Shown here: piece by piece, positions 34,653-43,014 of the stretch
Position numbering within the stretch: the first letter of the stretch is position 1
How the letters are laid out: the number at the start of each line of letters is the position of its first letter
DNA from: Eikenella sp.
GTDB lineage: Bacteria; Pseudomonadota; Gammaproteobacteria; Burkholderiales; Neisseriaceae
Direction: 5' to 3'
NCBI GenBank assembly: GCA_030528345.1
Contig: JAUMZB010000004.1
Location: 1-64,000, forward strand
DNA: 64,000 bases
Program-made: the position numbers and the translations under genes
The notes under the pieces: model-generated
Seen by the model: the letters and a program-made list of their open reading frames with translations, nothing else
Databases searched by the model: none
What the model was told of the DNA's origin: nothing

Positions 34653-35684
34653 CTAAAAACGGTAATGCCGCCAAGACGGATCAAACTCGCACGCCACCCG
34701 GGGGTTTAAACGCAGATAGCGGCCGGCAATCTCTTCTGCCGCCGCCACCGCCGCTTCAGGCTCCGACACCATGCCGCATACCTGGTAAACGCCTTCCACC
34801 AAATCGGTGTAGGCCGTGGTCACGATGCCTTGTCCCTCGCGGCCGAGCGCGGCAGCGAAAGCCGATTCGATTTCCGATGCCCAGCCCAAACTCATGTCGT
34901 CATACACCTCGCAGCCGAGGCTGACGCACCACGCCATATCGGCCCGCCCAAGCAGGGCTGCGGCCGATTCGTTGCGCAACAGCACAGGCGGCCGCAAACC
35001 GCCCGCGCGCTGGCCTTCGTACACCGAATAATCGTGTTTGCCCCACGGATACACCCCGTTGCGGCCCAAGCGGTCGCGCCACAAAGCATCAAACGCGGCC
35101 GGCAGCGCCGGCAGCGGCACCGCACCGCCGGGCACTTCGGCCACCAACTCGATGCCTTCCACTTTCACATTTAAATCCCACTGCCCCAAGGCATCGGCCA
35201 ACAGCTGCCACACCGCCACATGCTGGCCGCGGTGCGTGGTCGGCAAACCGTTTTCCACCCACACCGCCAACGCCAGCAAACCGCCTTCGCCTGCCGAACA
35301 GGCTACCTGAAGCCGGCTGCCGCGCACGTCTGCGCCGCCGAACACCGAACGGCGCTGCGCCAAACCGGCCGCCGGACGGCGGCGCAACAGCGCCTGCAAC
35401 TCGAAAGGCAGTTGGGGCGCCGCTTCCGCCAATAAAACGGCATCGGCCATCGGCAAAATTTTATTGGCGCTGCTCAAGGCTACCTGAAACGCTTTTCCCG
35501 CGCCGTCTTCGGCCGCCACCTGCAGCGAAACGTCGGGGAAATAGCGGTGCAGCAGGCGGTTGCCTTTCCCGGCCAGCTCGCCGGCAGACAGCGCGTGCCA
35601 CGGCACGCCAGCCTGCTGCCATGCCTGCCAAAACGATGCCGCCCGCGCTTTCGCCGCCTGCCGCCGGCTCAGGAAATCGTTCAT
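34653..35684 (-). CDS. Unknown protein, paralogue A in the murC-ddl interval
   Basis: This 343-aa protein is the tandem paralogue of the 33448-34536 gene; its function is unknown. It begins [20 protein letters not shown] and has a middle region [20 protein letters not shown], then [20 protein letters not shown]. The most conserved stretch is [20 protein letters not shown] (about residues 238-257), and the end is [12 protein letters not shown]. No signal peptide or membrane segment is visible. Its ATG overlaps the murC stop by four bases (ATGA), so it is translationally coupled to murC. This coupling suggests a cell-wall or division link, but that is inference. Confidence 0.78.
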   Translation of the reverse strand: MNDFLSRRQAAKARAASFWQAWQQAGVPWHALSAGELAGKGNRLLHRYFPDVSLQVAAEDGAGKAFQVALSSANKILPMADAVLLAEAAPQLPFELQALLRRRPAAGLAQRRSVFGGADVRGSRLQVACSAGEGGLLALAVWVENGLPTTHRGQHVAVWQLLADALGQWDLNVKVEGIELVAEVPGGAVPLPALPAAFDALWRDRLGRNGVYPWGKHDYSVYEGQRAGGLRPPVLLRNESAAALLGRADMAWCVSLGCEVYDDMSLGWASEIESAFAAALGREGQGIVTTAYTDLVEGVYQVCGMVSEPEAAVAAAEEIAGRYLRLNPRVACEFDPSWRHYRF

Positions 35685-37087
35685 GTCGGGCGGCCGCTCA
35701 AATCAATCAGAGCCTGCGGCACCTTGTTGATGCTGCCTGCACCCATATTCAACAGCAAGTCGCCGTCTTTCAAAATCTGCAGCAGGGTGGGCGCCAGCTC
35801 GTTCACGCCGCCGCAATACACGGTTTCCAGCTTGCCGCGCTGGTGGCGCAGCACTTGCGCCAAGGCCGGGCTGTCGGCATGCGGAATCGGCGCTTCGCCG
35901 GCGGCATACACATCGGTCAGCACCACGCTGTCGGCGGTATTGAGCACATTGACAAAATCGTCGAACAAATCGCGGGTGCGGGTGTAGCGGTGCGGCTGGA
36001 AGGCCAACACCAGGCGTTTGTCGGGATAGGCGCCGCGGGCGGCGGCCAGCGTGGCGGCCATTTCCACCGGATGGTGGCCGTAATCGTCGATCACCAGCGC
36101 CGAGCCGCCGCCGGGCAGGGCGATGTTGCCATAGCTTTGGAAACGCCGCCCCACGCCGCCGAAATCCGCCAGACCGCGCTGAATCGCCGCCACCGGCACT
36201 TCGCATTCCAAAGCCACGCCGATGGCCGCCAGCGCGTTGAGCACATTGTGGCGGCCGGGGAAATTGAGGCGCACGGCAAACGGTGCCGCGCTGCCGTCTT
36301 TTACGTGCACGGTGAAACACATCTGCGCGCCTTCGCTGCGCACATCGGCGGCGTAAATATCGGCGCTGTCTTCCAAACCGTAGGTGGCGAACGGCTTTTT
36401 CACCTGCGGCAGAATGGCACGCACGTGCTCGCTGTCGATGCACAAAAACGCCTTGCCGTAAAACGGCATGCGGTGGATAAATTCCACAAAGGCCTGGTGC
36501 AGCTTGTCTACGCTGTGGCCGTAAGTGTCCATGTGGTCGGTGTCGATATTGGTCACCACCGACATCACCGGCGTCAGATACAGAAAGGAGGCATCGGATT
36601 CGTCGGCTTCGGCCACGATGTATTCGCCGCCGCCGAGCTGGGCATTGGTGCCGGCGGCGGTGAGTTTGCCGCCGATCACAAAAGTGGGATCCAACCCGCC
36701 TGCCGCCAGAACGGAGGCGGTCAGGCTGGTGGTGGTGGTTTTGCCGTGGGTGCCCGCAATCGCAATGCCTTCGCGGAAACGCATCAATTCGGCCAGCATC
36801 AGCGCACGCGGAATCACCGGCACTTTCGCCGCCAGCGCCGCCGCCACTTCGGGGTTGTCCTGCTGCACCGCAGTCGACGTCACCACCACGTCGGCGCCGG
36901 CAATATGCTCGGCGGCATGGCCGGCAAACACCCGAATCCCCAAACCGGCCAAGTGGCGCGTGACGGCGCTTTCGGACCGGTCGGAACCGGAAACGGTGTA
37001 GTTCAGATTGTGCAGCACTTCGGCCAGGCCGCACATGCCGGAACCGCCGATACCGACGAAATGGATGTGTTTGACGCGGTTTTTCAT
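35681..37087 (-). CDS. murC: UDP-N-acetylmuramate--L-alanine ligase
   Basis: MurC adds L-alanine to UDP-MurNAc, the first step of the peptidoglycan stem peptide. The 468-aa protein shows [17 protein letters not shown] at the start, the ATP-binding [14 protein letters not shown] (about residues 110-123), [12 protein letters not shown], and the C-terminal [14 protein letters not shown] with the [10 protein letters not shown] motif. The start at 37087 has GGAAAG upstream. It leads the cluster murC-unknown A-unknown B-ddl-ftsQ-ftsA-ftsZ. murG, its usual upstream neighbour, is absent. Confidence 0.96.
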   Translation of the reverse strand: MKNRVKHIHFVGIGGSGMCGLAEVLHNLNYTVSGSDRSESAVTRHLAGLGIRVFAGHAAEHIAGADVVVTSTAVQQDNPEVAAALAAKVPVIPRALMLAELMRFREGIAIAGTHGKTTTTSLTASVLAAGGLDPTFVIGGKLTAAGTNAQLGGGEYIVAEADESDASFLYLTPVMSVVTNIDTDHMDTYGHSVDKLHQAFVEFIHRMPFYGKAFLCIDSEHVRAILPQVKKPFATYGLEDSADIYAADVRSEGAQMCFTVHVKDGSAAPFAVRLNFPGRHNVLNALAAIGVALECEVPVAAIQRGLADFGGVGRRFQSYGNIALPGGGSALVIDDYGHHPVEMAATLAAARGAYPDKRLVLAFQPHRYTRTRDLFDDFVNVLNTADSVVLTDVYAAGEAPIPHADSPALAQVLRHQRGKLETVYCGGVNELAPTLLQILKDGDLLLNMGAGSINKVPQALIDLSGRPT

Positions 37088-37272
37088 GAGGGACTTTCCA
37101 ACAGACAACGGCGCAGCCCGAACGGACCGCAAACAAAGCCCTTATTGTAAAGGCGGCATGGCCGATATGCCATGCTTGAAATGTAAATTGGCATTTACAC
37201 GGGACTTTGCACCGGCAGGCTGTCTGAAACCTTTTCAGGCAGCCTTCAGCCGGCCCGATATCCGGCTTCCGC
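37088..37272. promoter_or_regulatory. Region upstream of murC with an 18-bp palindrome
   Basis: This 185-base region has no gene. It contains TGTAAATTGGCATTTACA at 37182-37199, a perfect 7-4-7 inverted repeat that looks like an operator, and a further GGCAT/ATGCC repeat at about 37156-37173. A hairpin of two DUS-like sequences (AGGCTGTCTGAA at 37217 and a reverse AGGCTGCCTGAA ending at 37244) lies next to the DUF2459 gene end. Confidence 0.5.
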
Positions 37273-37899
37273 TTAACGCCCCGACAACAGCGGGCGGTCG
37301 AAAGGCGACCACAAAGGCACGGGCACACCGATGCGGTACAGACGCTGGCGCATCCATTCGTTACAGGTCAGCCACGGCTGGTAGCGCCCGTGCGCCGGAT
37401 AAAAATCGGGATAATCCCTCAGCGGGCGCGTGCCGTCGAACTGCGCCGCCAAATCGGCCGCCAGCAAACGGTATTGCGCGGCACTGAGGCGGATGGCCCG
37501 GCTGGCGGCGGAAGGCGGCGGCGCGGCACCGGCCCATACCTGCAGAGCACTGTCGTCGAAAGCCAGAGCCTTCAACGCGGTTTGCGGCGTCAAATCCGAC
37601 CACTGCGGCACTTGGGTATAAAACGTGCGGCTGCCCCAACCGATATACACATAAGGCTGTTCGCGCCAGGCCGGCTGTTTCAGGTAGCCTGCCCAATCGA
37701 AATGGCGGTTGTGCACCGGCACGGCGATATTGACGTGCACGCCGTTGCTGAGCAGATACACCGTTTCCCCTTCACCCGCCTCCGGCGCAGGCACCGCCGC
37801 CGACACCGTAATATAGGCCGACACCCCGGCCGCCGCCGCATACAGCAGGGGCAGCAACAACAAGCCGAACAATATCCGCTTGAGCAAACGCCAAATCAT
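37273..37899 (-). CDS. DUF2459 (TIGR02117) family protein
   Basis: The function of this family is unknown. The 208-aa protein has one N-terminal membrane span (about residues 7-32) and a periplasmic domain with the family motif VYLLSNGVHVNIAVPV (about 47-62), YIGWGSRTFYTQ, and the later LTCNEWMRQRL segment with a conserved Cys. The Cys and His residues suggest a papain-like or NlpC-like hydrolase fold, but this is inference. The ATG at 37899 directly follows a GGGAGGGGG tract; an ATG at 37909-37911 is an alternative. Confidence 0.78.
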   Translation of the reverse strand: MIWRLLKRILFGLLLLPLLYAAAAGVSAYITVSAAVPAPEAGEGETVYLLSNGVHVNIAVPVHNRHFDWAGYLKQPAWREQPYVYIGWGSRTFYTQVPQWSDLTPQTALKALAFDDSALQVWAGAAPPPSAASRAIRLSAAQYRLLAADLAAQFDGTRPLRDYPDFYPAHGRYQPWLTCNEWMRQRLYRIGVPVPLWSPFDRPLLSGR

Positions 37900-37952
37900 A
37901 CCCCCTCCCATGCTCCGCCCGCCTGCAGCAGGCTACCTGAAAACTTGGGCTT

Positions 37953-38789
37953 TCACACCGCCTGCCGTTCCAGCAGATAGCGTGCGCCGCCGTCTTGCGC
38001 CAAACGTTCGGCCAACACCGGCAGCGCCGCCTGCAACTGGTCGTGTAGCACATAGGGCGGATTGAGCACCCACATGCCGCTGCCGTGCATGCCGAAACCG
38101 TCGGCACGCGGCGCATGCACATGCAGCTCCGCCCGCAACCAGCTTTCCGCGCCGCTTTTTTGCAGCGCGGCCGGCAGATTCAGGCTTTCTTCGCGCGACA
38201 AACAGGGATACCACAACAGATAACAGCCGTTGGCAAACCGCTTGCGCGCCGCCTGCAAGGCCTGCACCACCCGTGCGTAATCCTGTTTCTGCTCATACGG
38301 CGGATCCACCAGCACCACCGCGCGGCGCGTGGGCGGCGGCAGCAGGGCGCTCAGACCGGCATAGCCGTCGGCCTGCCGCACCACGATGCGGCGGTCGCCC
38401 GCCAGATTCCGCTTCAGCAGAGCGGCATCGACCGGATGCAGCTCGAACAGGCGCAGGCGGTCGCTTTCGCGCAGCAGGTGTTTGGCCAGCCAGGGCGAGC
38501 CGCAATAAGCATCCGGCTGCGGCAACACCGCCTGCACGTACGCCAGAAACGCCGCCAAGGGCTCGGGCAGTGCGGCGGCATCCCGCAAACGGCCGATGCC
38601 CGCGCGGTATTCGCCCGCCTTCTGCGCCTGCGGCGCCGACAAATCATACAGACCCGCGCCGCTGTGGGTGTCGAGATACCAATAGGGTTTGTCTTTTTGG
38701 TTGAAATAGCGCAACACCAAAAACAGCGTCAGGTGTTTGAGCACATCGGCATGGTTGCCGGCATGAAAAGCGTGGCGGTAGCTGAGCAT
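37953..38789 (-). CDS. rlmJ: 23S rRNA (adenine-2030-N6)-methyltransferase RlmJ
   Basis: RlmJ methylates A2030 of 23S rRNA. The 278-aa protein starts with the family signature MLSYRHAFHAGNHADVLKH, followed by YWYLDTHSGAGLYDL (SAM-binding) and the catalytic VVLVDPPYE motif (about residues 163-171). It ends with GMWVLNPPYVL and the usual C-terminal helix. The start at 38789 is fixed by this signature; longer frames upstream are rejected. In competent gammaproteobacteria homologues were once called ComJ/YhiR and linked to using DNA as nutrient. Confidence 0.93.
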   Translation of the reverse strand: MLSYRHAFHAGNHADVLKHLTLFLVLRYFNQKDKPYWYLDTHSGAGLYDLSAPQAQKAGEYRAGIGRLRDAAALPEPLAAFLAYVQAVLPQPDAYCGSPWLAKHLLRESDRLRLFELHPVDAALLKRNLAGDRRIVVRQADGYAGLSALLPPPTRRAVVLVDPPYEQKQDYARVVQALQAARKRFANGCYLLWYPCLSREESLNLPAALQKSGAESWLRAELHVHAPRADGFGMHGSGMWVLNPPYVLHDQLQAALPVLAERLAQDGGARYLLERQAV

Positions 38790-38859
38790 GGCAAGGGAAG
38801 GAGCAGGCAAAATAAAACCGGATTGTAACCGAAACCGCCCGCCGCCCGGAGCGGGCAAA

Positions 38860-38895
38860 ACACAGGCTACCTGAAAGCCTTCAGGTAGCCTGTGT
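38860..38895. terminator. DUS inverted-repeat terminator
   Basis: Two DUS copies form a perfect 16-bp stem with a 4-base loop between the ABC permease gene and rlmJ. Confidence 0.7.
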
Positions 38896-38913
38896 CCGTT
38901 TGCTCCGCCAAGA

Positions 38914-39678
38914 TCAACGCTCGTTGCTGACGCTGTATTTCTTCTCCAGCCAAGACAGCAGCGCGGTGAGGCCCATGATCATCACCAGATACACCAGCGC
39001 GATGAAGTAATACGGCTCTTCATACACCGAGTAGCGGCCGGAGGCGCTTTTCGCCACATAAGCCAGCTCCGCCACGGCAATGGCCGACACCAACGAGCTG
39101 TCTTTCAGCAAAGTAATGAATTCGTTGCCGAAGGGCGGCAGCATGCGGCGCACCGCCTGCGGCAAGATGATGTAGCGCATGGCCTGCACATAGCTCATGC
39201 CCAGCGAGCGGGCCGCCTCCATCTGGCCGCGGTCGATCGACTGGATGCCGGCGCGGAAAATTTCGGTGATGTAGGCACCGGCATTCACCGACAAAGCCAA
39301 ACCGCCGGCAATCAGCGCGGCGTAGTTCTGACGCAGATAAGCCGCGGTATCGCCGCTGATCAGCAGGCCGTGCTGCGGGTGCACCACAAAGGGCGACCAA
39401 ATGTGGTACCAGATAAAAATCTGGATAAACAGCGGCGTGCCGCGAAACAGAGTGAGATACAGCCAAGAAAGCTGCTTGAGCACCCACACCACCGTACGGG
39501 TAAAGAAATTGCCCTGCTCCACTTTAATCACCCGGATCAGGGCATTGATCAGCCCCAAAATGGTGCCGAACACCACCGCCACCACGGTCAGCCCCAAGGC
39601 GGTGAGCGCCCCCTTGAAAAACATCTCGCGGTATTCATAGATGATAGGGAAATTCTGCTGGAAGAATTCTGCAATCAT
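38914..39678 (-). CDS. Polar amino acid ABC transporter permease
   Basis: This 254-aa inner-membrane permease belongs to the His/Glu/Gln (polar amino acid) ABC family. It has about five or six spans and the conserved EAA loop ITEIFRAGIQSIDRGQMEAARSLGMSYVQAMRYIILPQAVRRMLPP (residues about 139-184, with EAARSLG at its centre) that contacts the ATPase. It stands alone: no ATP-binding or binding-protein gene is adjacent on either side, so the partners must be elsewhere or the gene may serve a shared system. The start is the ATG at 39678. Confidence 0.85.
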   Translation of the reverse strand: MIAEFFQQNFPIIYEYREMFFKGALTALGLTVVAVVFGTILGLINALIRVIKVEQGNFFTRTVVWVLKQLSWLYLTLFRGTPLFIQIFIWYHIWSPFVVHPQHGLLISGDTAAYLRQNYAALIAGGLALSVNAGAYITEIFRAGIQSIDRGQMEAARSLGMSYVQAMRYIILPQAVRRMLPPFGNEFITLLKDSSLVSAIAVAELAYVAKSASGRYSVYEEPYYFIALVYLVMIMGLTALLSWLEKKYSVSNER

Positions 39679-39921
39679 GACGGGTGTTTCCTTTGTTTAT
39701 GTCTGTTTTATCGTGTTGTGCGGCACCGGCCGGCAGCCCCGCATACGTTTAGTTTTGTAAAAATCGGCGGCTATTGTACAAGAAAACCGGCGGGCTGCAA
39801 CGGCCAATTCCGCATAACGGGATAAATTTCACGACAGCCTACTGATCGCTAAATGATTGTGCGGGCGCAGCAAAATACACCGGCCGGCCATCTAAAGCTG
39901 GTTTCACGCCGATGCTGCGTT

Positions 39922-39927
39922 TACAAT
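39922..39927 (+). promoter_or_regulatory. ribF -10 box
   Basis: TACAAT lies 28 bases before the ribF ATG, with a weak TGGTTT 17 bases upstream as a possible -35. The 170-base AT-richer gap before it (39680-39850) holds no gene. Confidence 0.45.
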
Positions 39928-39954
39928 ACGCCCTTTTTTGCCCGCCACTTTGCC

Positions 39955-40884
39955 ATGATTATCCGCTTCGGCAACCACATCCGCTGGCCGCACCCGCACG
40001 GCAGCGCCGTCACCATCGGCAATTTCGACGGCGTCCACCTCGGCCACCGCCACATTTTCCAACGCCTCAAAAACGAAGCGCAAGTCCGCGGCCTGCCCGC
40101 CGTGGCCGTGGTGTTCGAGCCGCAGCCGCAGGAATTTTTCAGCCGCAAAAACCACGCTGCGCCGCCCTTCCGCCTCAGTCCGCTGCGCGACAAACTGCGC
40201 CTGCTGCGCAACACCGGCTGCGTGGATGCGGTTTGGGTGCTGCGCTTCAATCAGGCGCTGGCCGCGCTGAGCGCGGAGGACTTCATCGGCCAACTGCTGC
40301 GCCGCCGCCTCGACACCCGCTACCTGCTCATCGGCGACGACTTCCGCTTCGGCACCGGCCGCCGCGGCGATTTCGCCCTGCTGCAAAACTGCCCGGAAAT
40401 GGTAAGCGAACGCACCCCCTCAGTGATGGTGGAAAACATCCGCGCCAGCAGCACCGCCGTGCGCCAGGCGCTGCATCAGGGACGTTTGGCCGATGCCGCC
40501 GTCCTGCTCGGCCATCCCTATTCCCTCAGCGGCCGCGTGATGCACGGCGCCAAGCTCGGCCGCACCCTCGGCTGCCCCACCGCCAACATCCACCTGCCGC
40601 CGCACCACTATCCGCTCAGCGGCGTGTTTGTGGTGGAGGCACACGGTTCCTTCGGCCGCCGCCGCGGCGTGGCCAGCTTCGGCCTCAACCCCACCGTTTC
40701 CGGCAGCGGCAAACAAAAACTGGAAGTCCACCTGTTCGACTTCGACGGCCGGATTTACGGCAGCCGCCTGCGGGTGGACTTTCTGCACAAACTGCGCGAC
40801 GAGCAGAAATTCGACAATCTGGAAACCTTACAGCGGCACATCCGGGCCGATATGGACGCCGCCCGCAACTGGAGCCGCACATAA
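39955..40884 (+). CDS. ribF: Bifunctional riboflavin kinase / FAD synthetase
   Basis: RibF phosphorylates riboflavin to FMN and adenylates FMN to FAD. The 309-aa protein has an N-terminal nucleotidyltransferase domain (VTIGNFDGVHLGHRHIF with the HxGH motif at about residues 25-29; LIGDDFRFGTGRRGD; the second-motif ENIRASSTAVRQAL) and a C-terminal riboflavin kinase domain (LGRTLGCPTANIHLP, GVFVVEAH, and EVHLFDFDGRIYG). The ATG at 39955 fits both family length and the -10 box; an in-frame ATG at 39853 lies upstream of that promoter and is rejected. Confidence 0.94.
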   Translation: MIIRFGNHIRWPHPHGSAVTIGNFDGVHLGHRHIFQRLKNEAQVRGLPAVAVVFEPQPQEFFSRKNHAAPPFRLSPLRDKLRLLRNTGCVDAVWVLRFNQALAALSAEDFIGQLLRRRLDTRYLLIGDDFRFGTGRRGDFALLQNCPEMVSERTPSVMVENIRASSTAVRQALHQGRLADAAVLLGHPYSLSGRVMHGAKLGRTLGCPTANIHLPPHHYPLSGVFVVEAHGSFGRRRGVASFGLNPTVSGSGKQKLEVHLFDFDGRIYGSRLRVDFLHKLRDEQKFDNLETLQRHIRADMDAARNWSRT

Positions 40885-40941
40885 GCCGCCTGTCCTTTAT
40901 TGGCGGCAAGCGTCCGCACACACCGGCAGCGCCTGCCGACC

Positions 40942-40981
40942 AAAGGCTACCTGAAACCCAACCTGCTTTCAGGTAGCCTTT
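40942..40981 (+). terminator. DUS inverted-repeat terminator after ribF
   Basis: Two DUS copies form a 15-bp stem (40942-40956 with 40967-40981) ending in T, between ribF and the upp promoter. Confidence 0.7.
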
Positions 40982-41008
40982 TACCGTCCGAAACCCCGCC
41001 GTTGCCGC

Positions 41009-41014
41009 TATAAT
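41009..41014 (+). promoter_or_regulatory. upp -10 box
   Basis: A perfect TATAAT lies 35 bases before the upp ATG; no good -35 is visible. Confidence 0.6.
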
Positions 41015-41048
41015 ACGGCCCGTTTCCCCCTTACCCCGCGAGACACGC

Positions 41049-41681
41049 ATGAACATCACCGTGATCGACCACCCCTTGGTCAAACACAAACTCACCCTGA
41101 TGCGCGAAGCCGAATGCAGCACCTACCGCTTCCGCACCCTCACCAAAGAGCTGGCGCGCCTGATGGCCTACGAAGCCAGCCGCGACTTCGAGCTGGAAAA
41201 CCTCGACATCGAAGGCTGGTGCGGCACCATCCAAGGCCGGCAGATTAAAGGCAAAACCGTTACCGTGGTGCCGATTCTGCGCGCCGGCTTGGGCATGCTC
41301 GACGGCGTGCTCGACCTGATTCCCACCGCCAAAATCAGCGTAGTCGGCCTGCAGCGCGACGAAGAAACCCTGCAGCCGGTGTCCTATTTCGAAAAACTGG
41401 TCAGCAAAATGGACGAGCGCCCCGCGCTGATTCTCGACCCCATGCTCGCCACCGGCGGCTCTATGGTCGCCACCATTGATCTTCTGAAGAAAAAAGGCTG
41501 CCGCCACATCACCGCCCTCGTATTGGTGGCCGCGCCCGAAGGCGTGAAACTGGTGAACGGCGCCCACCCCGACGTGAAAATCTACACCGCCGCCCTCGAC
41601 AGCCACCTCAATGAAGACGGCTACATCATCCCCGGCCTGGGCGACGCCGGCGACAAAATCTTCGGCACCCGCCAAGACTAA
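41049..41681 (+). CDS. upp: Uracil phosphoribosyltransferase
   Basis: Upp salvages uracil to UMP using PRPP. The 210-aa protein shows [12 protein letters not shown] near the start, [15 protein letters not shown] (about residues 77-91), and the PRPP-binding motif [20 protein letters not shown] (about 126-145); the C-terminal [12 protein letters not shown] (about 197-208) binds the uracil. It has its own promoter and is followed directly by a MITE-like element. Confidence 0.96.
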   Translation: MNITVIDHPLVKHKLTLMREAECSTYRFRTLTKELARLMAYEASRDFELENLDIEGWCGTIQGRQIKGKTVTVVPILRAGLGMLDGVLDLIPTAKISVVGLQRDEETLQPVSYFEKLVSKMDERPALILDPMLATGGSMVATIDLLKKKGCRHITALVLVAAPEGVKLVNGAHPDVKIYTAALDSHLNEDGYIIPGLGDAGDKIFGTRQD

Positions 41682-41696
41682 AACCGCCCAAAAGGC

Positions 41697-41857
41697 TGGA
41701 GCCTTTGTAACCCCCCGGATGCGGATGCAGTCCGAGGCGCGGCAGCGCAGCGAGCGAAGACATATCACATAGACAGGCAAGCGAGCGAGCCGTACCCCTA
41801 GGGCATAAGCACACAACGCAGAAATGCGCCGCAGATGGTTTTTTTGCAAAGGTCTCA
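41697..41857. mobile_element. MITE-like element, family A, copy 2
   Basis: This copy lies in the opposite orientation to the 10964 element and aligns with its reverse complement along most of its length (shared stretches such as GACATATCA, AGGCAAG, CGCAGAAATGCGCCGCAGAT). The right end (TTTGCAAAGGTCTCA) is intact and the left end is degraded. Its last base is again the first A of a DUS. It fills the gap between upp and tsaB. Confidence 0.7.
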
Positions 41858-41887
41858 GGCTACCTGAAACCCTTCCCCCTTCCCGCC

Positions 41888-42574
41888 ATGCCACAACCTG
41901 ATTTTTCCCGTCCCATTCTGGCCGTCGATACCGGCACCGCCCATCTGTCGCTCGCCCTGCAGGCAGACGGACGGCTGTATGCCGAACACATAGAAGCCGG
42001 CAACCGCCAATCCGAGGAGATTCTGCCGCGCATCGCTGGCCTGCTGGCCCAAGCCGGCATCGGTGCCGCCGATTTGGGCACACTGGTTTACGCCCAAGGG
42101 CCGGGCGCATTTACCGGCCTGCGCATCGGCGCCGGCGTGGTGCAGGGCTTGGCCGCCCCCTTCGGCCTGCCCCTCATCGGCATCCCCTCGCTGGACGCCG
42201 CCGCCGCGCTCTGCCCCGGCCGCCCCGCCGTACTGGCCGCCACCGACGCGCGGATGGGCGAAGTGTTTTATGCCTGGTACGACACCGAAAACGGGCGGCG
42301 CCACAGCCCCTACCAAGTCGGCCCCGTCCACGGCATCCGGCTACCTGAAAGCCTGAGCGGGCGCGAAGTGTGCGGCATCGGCAACGCCTTCGCCCTGCCC
42401 GAGCCGCCGCCCTTCCCCGGCCGCAAAGATATGCCCACCGCCGCCGACTTCCTCCGGCTCGCCCTAAGCGGCCGCTATCCGGCGGTGGCCGCCGCCGAAG
42501 CCGAACTGCTGTATGTGCGCGACAAAGTGGCGCTCACCGCCAAAGAACAGGCCGAGCGGCGGGCGGCCACATGA
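41888..42574 (+). CDS. tsaB: tRNA threonylcarbamoyladenosine biosynthesis protein TsaB
   Basis: TsaB is the partner of TsaD and TsaE in making t6A at position 37 of ANN-decoding tRNAs. The 228-aa protein has the ASKHA fold start ILAVDTGTAHLSLAL (residues about 10-24) and the signature YAQGPGAFTGLRIGAGVVQGLA (about 68-89), and lacks the metal-binding motif of TsaD as expected. It overlaps rimI by four bases (ATGA), a common bacterial pairing. Confidence 0.93.
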   Translation: MPQPDFSRPILAVDTGTAHLSLALQADGRLYAEHIEAGNRQSEEILPRIAGLLAQAGIGAADLGTLVYAQGPGAFTGLRIGAGVVQGLAAPFGLPLIGIPSLDAAAALCPGRPAVLAATDARMGEVFYAWYDTENGRRHSPYQVGPVHGIRLPESLSGREVCGIGNAFALPEPPPFPGRKDMPTAADFLRLALSGRYPAVAAAEAELLYVRDKVALTAKEQAERRAAT

Positions 42575-43014
42575 TTGTCCGCGCCGCCCGCCCCGACGAC
42601 TGCCCCGCCCTGGCCGAACTGGATGCCCTCTGCAACCCCTCGCCCTGGTCGGCACGCCAGTTTGCCGCCTGCTTGGCACACGCCCACGAAACCGTGCTGC
42701 TGGCCGAACACGGCCGCGAACTGGCCGGGCTGATGGTGTGGCAGAAAATCGCGGACGAAGCCGAACTGCATCTGATCGACACCGCCCCCGCCATGCGCCG
42801 CCGCGGCGTGGCCTCGCTACTGCTGCAACACCTGTTCGATCAAGCGGCCGCCCAAGGCGTGCACCGCATCGTGCTCGAAGTGCGCCGCAGCAATCCGGCT
42901 GCGCAGGCGCTTTACCGCCGCCACGGTTTCCGCGCATGCGGCCGCCGCCCGAACTACTACCCGCTGCCCGACGGCAGCCGCGAAGAGGCCATTCTGATGG
43001 AGAAACCATGCTGA
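42571..43014 (+). CDS. rimI: Ribosomal protein bS18 alanine N-acetyltransferase RimI
   Basis: RimI acetylates the N-terminal alanine of ribosomal protein S18. The 147-aa GNAT protein shows the family's N-terminal CNPSPWSARQF segment, the acetyl-CoA loop MRRRGVASLLLQHLFDQA (about residues 74-91) and the C-terminal EVRRSNPAAQALYRRHGF (about 106-123) followed by RRPNYYPLPDG. The ATG overlaps the tsaB stop, and the stop overlaps the next ATG, so tsaB-rimI-UDG-like genes form one coupled operon. Confidence 0.92.
   Translation: MIVRAARPDDCPALAELDALCNPSPWSARQFAACLAHAHETVLLAEHGRELAGLMVWQKIADEAELHLIDTAPAMRRRGVASLLLQHLFDQAAAQGVHRIVLEVRRSNPAAQALYRRHGFRACGRRPNYYPLPDGSREEAILMEKPC

Noticed and set aside
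39853-39954. N-terminal extension of RibF from an upstream ATG
   Set aside because: It would place the -10 box inside the coding region and adds residues not found in the family, whose proteins start right before the IRFGNHIRWP-type segment.
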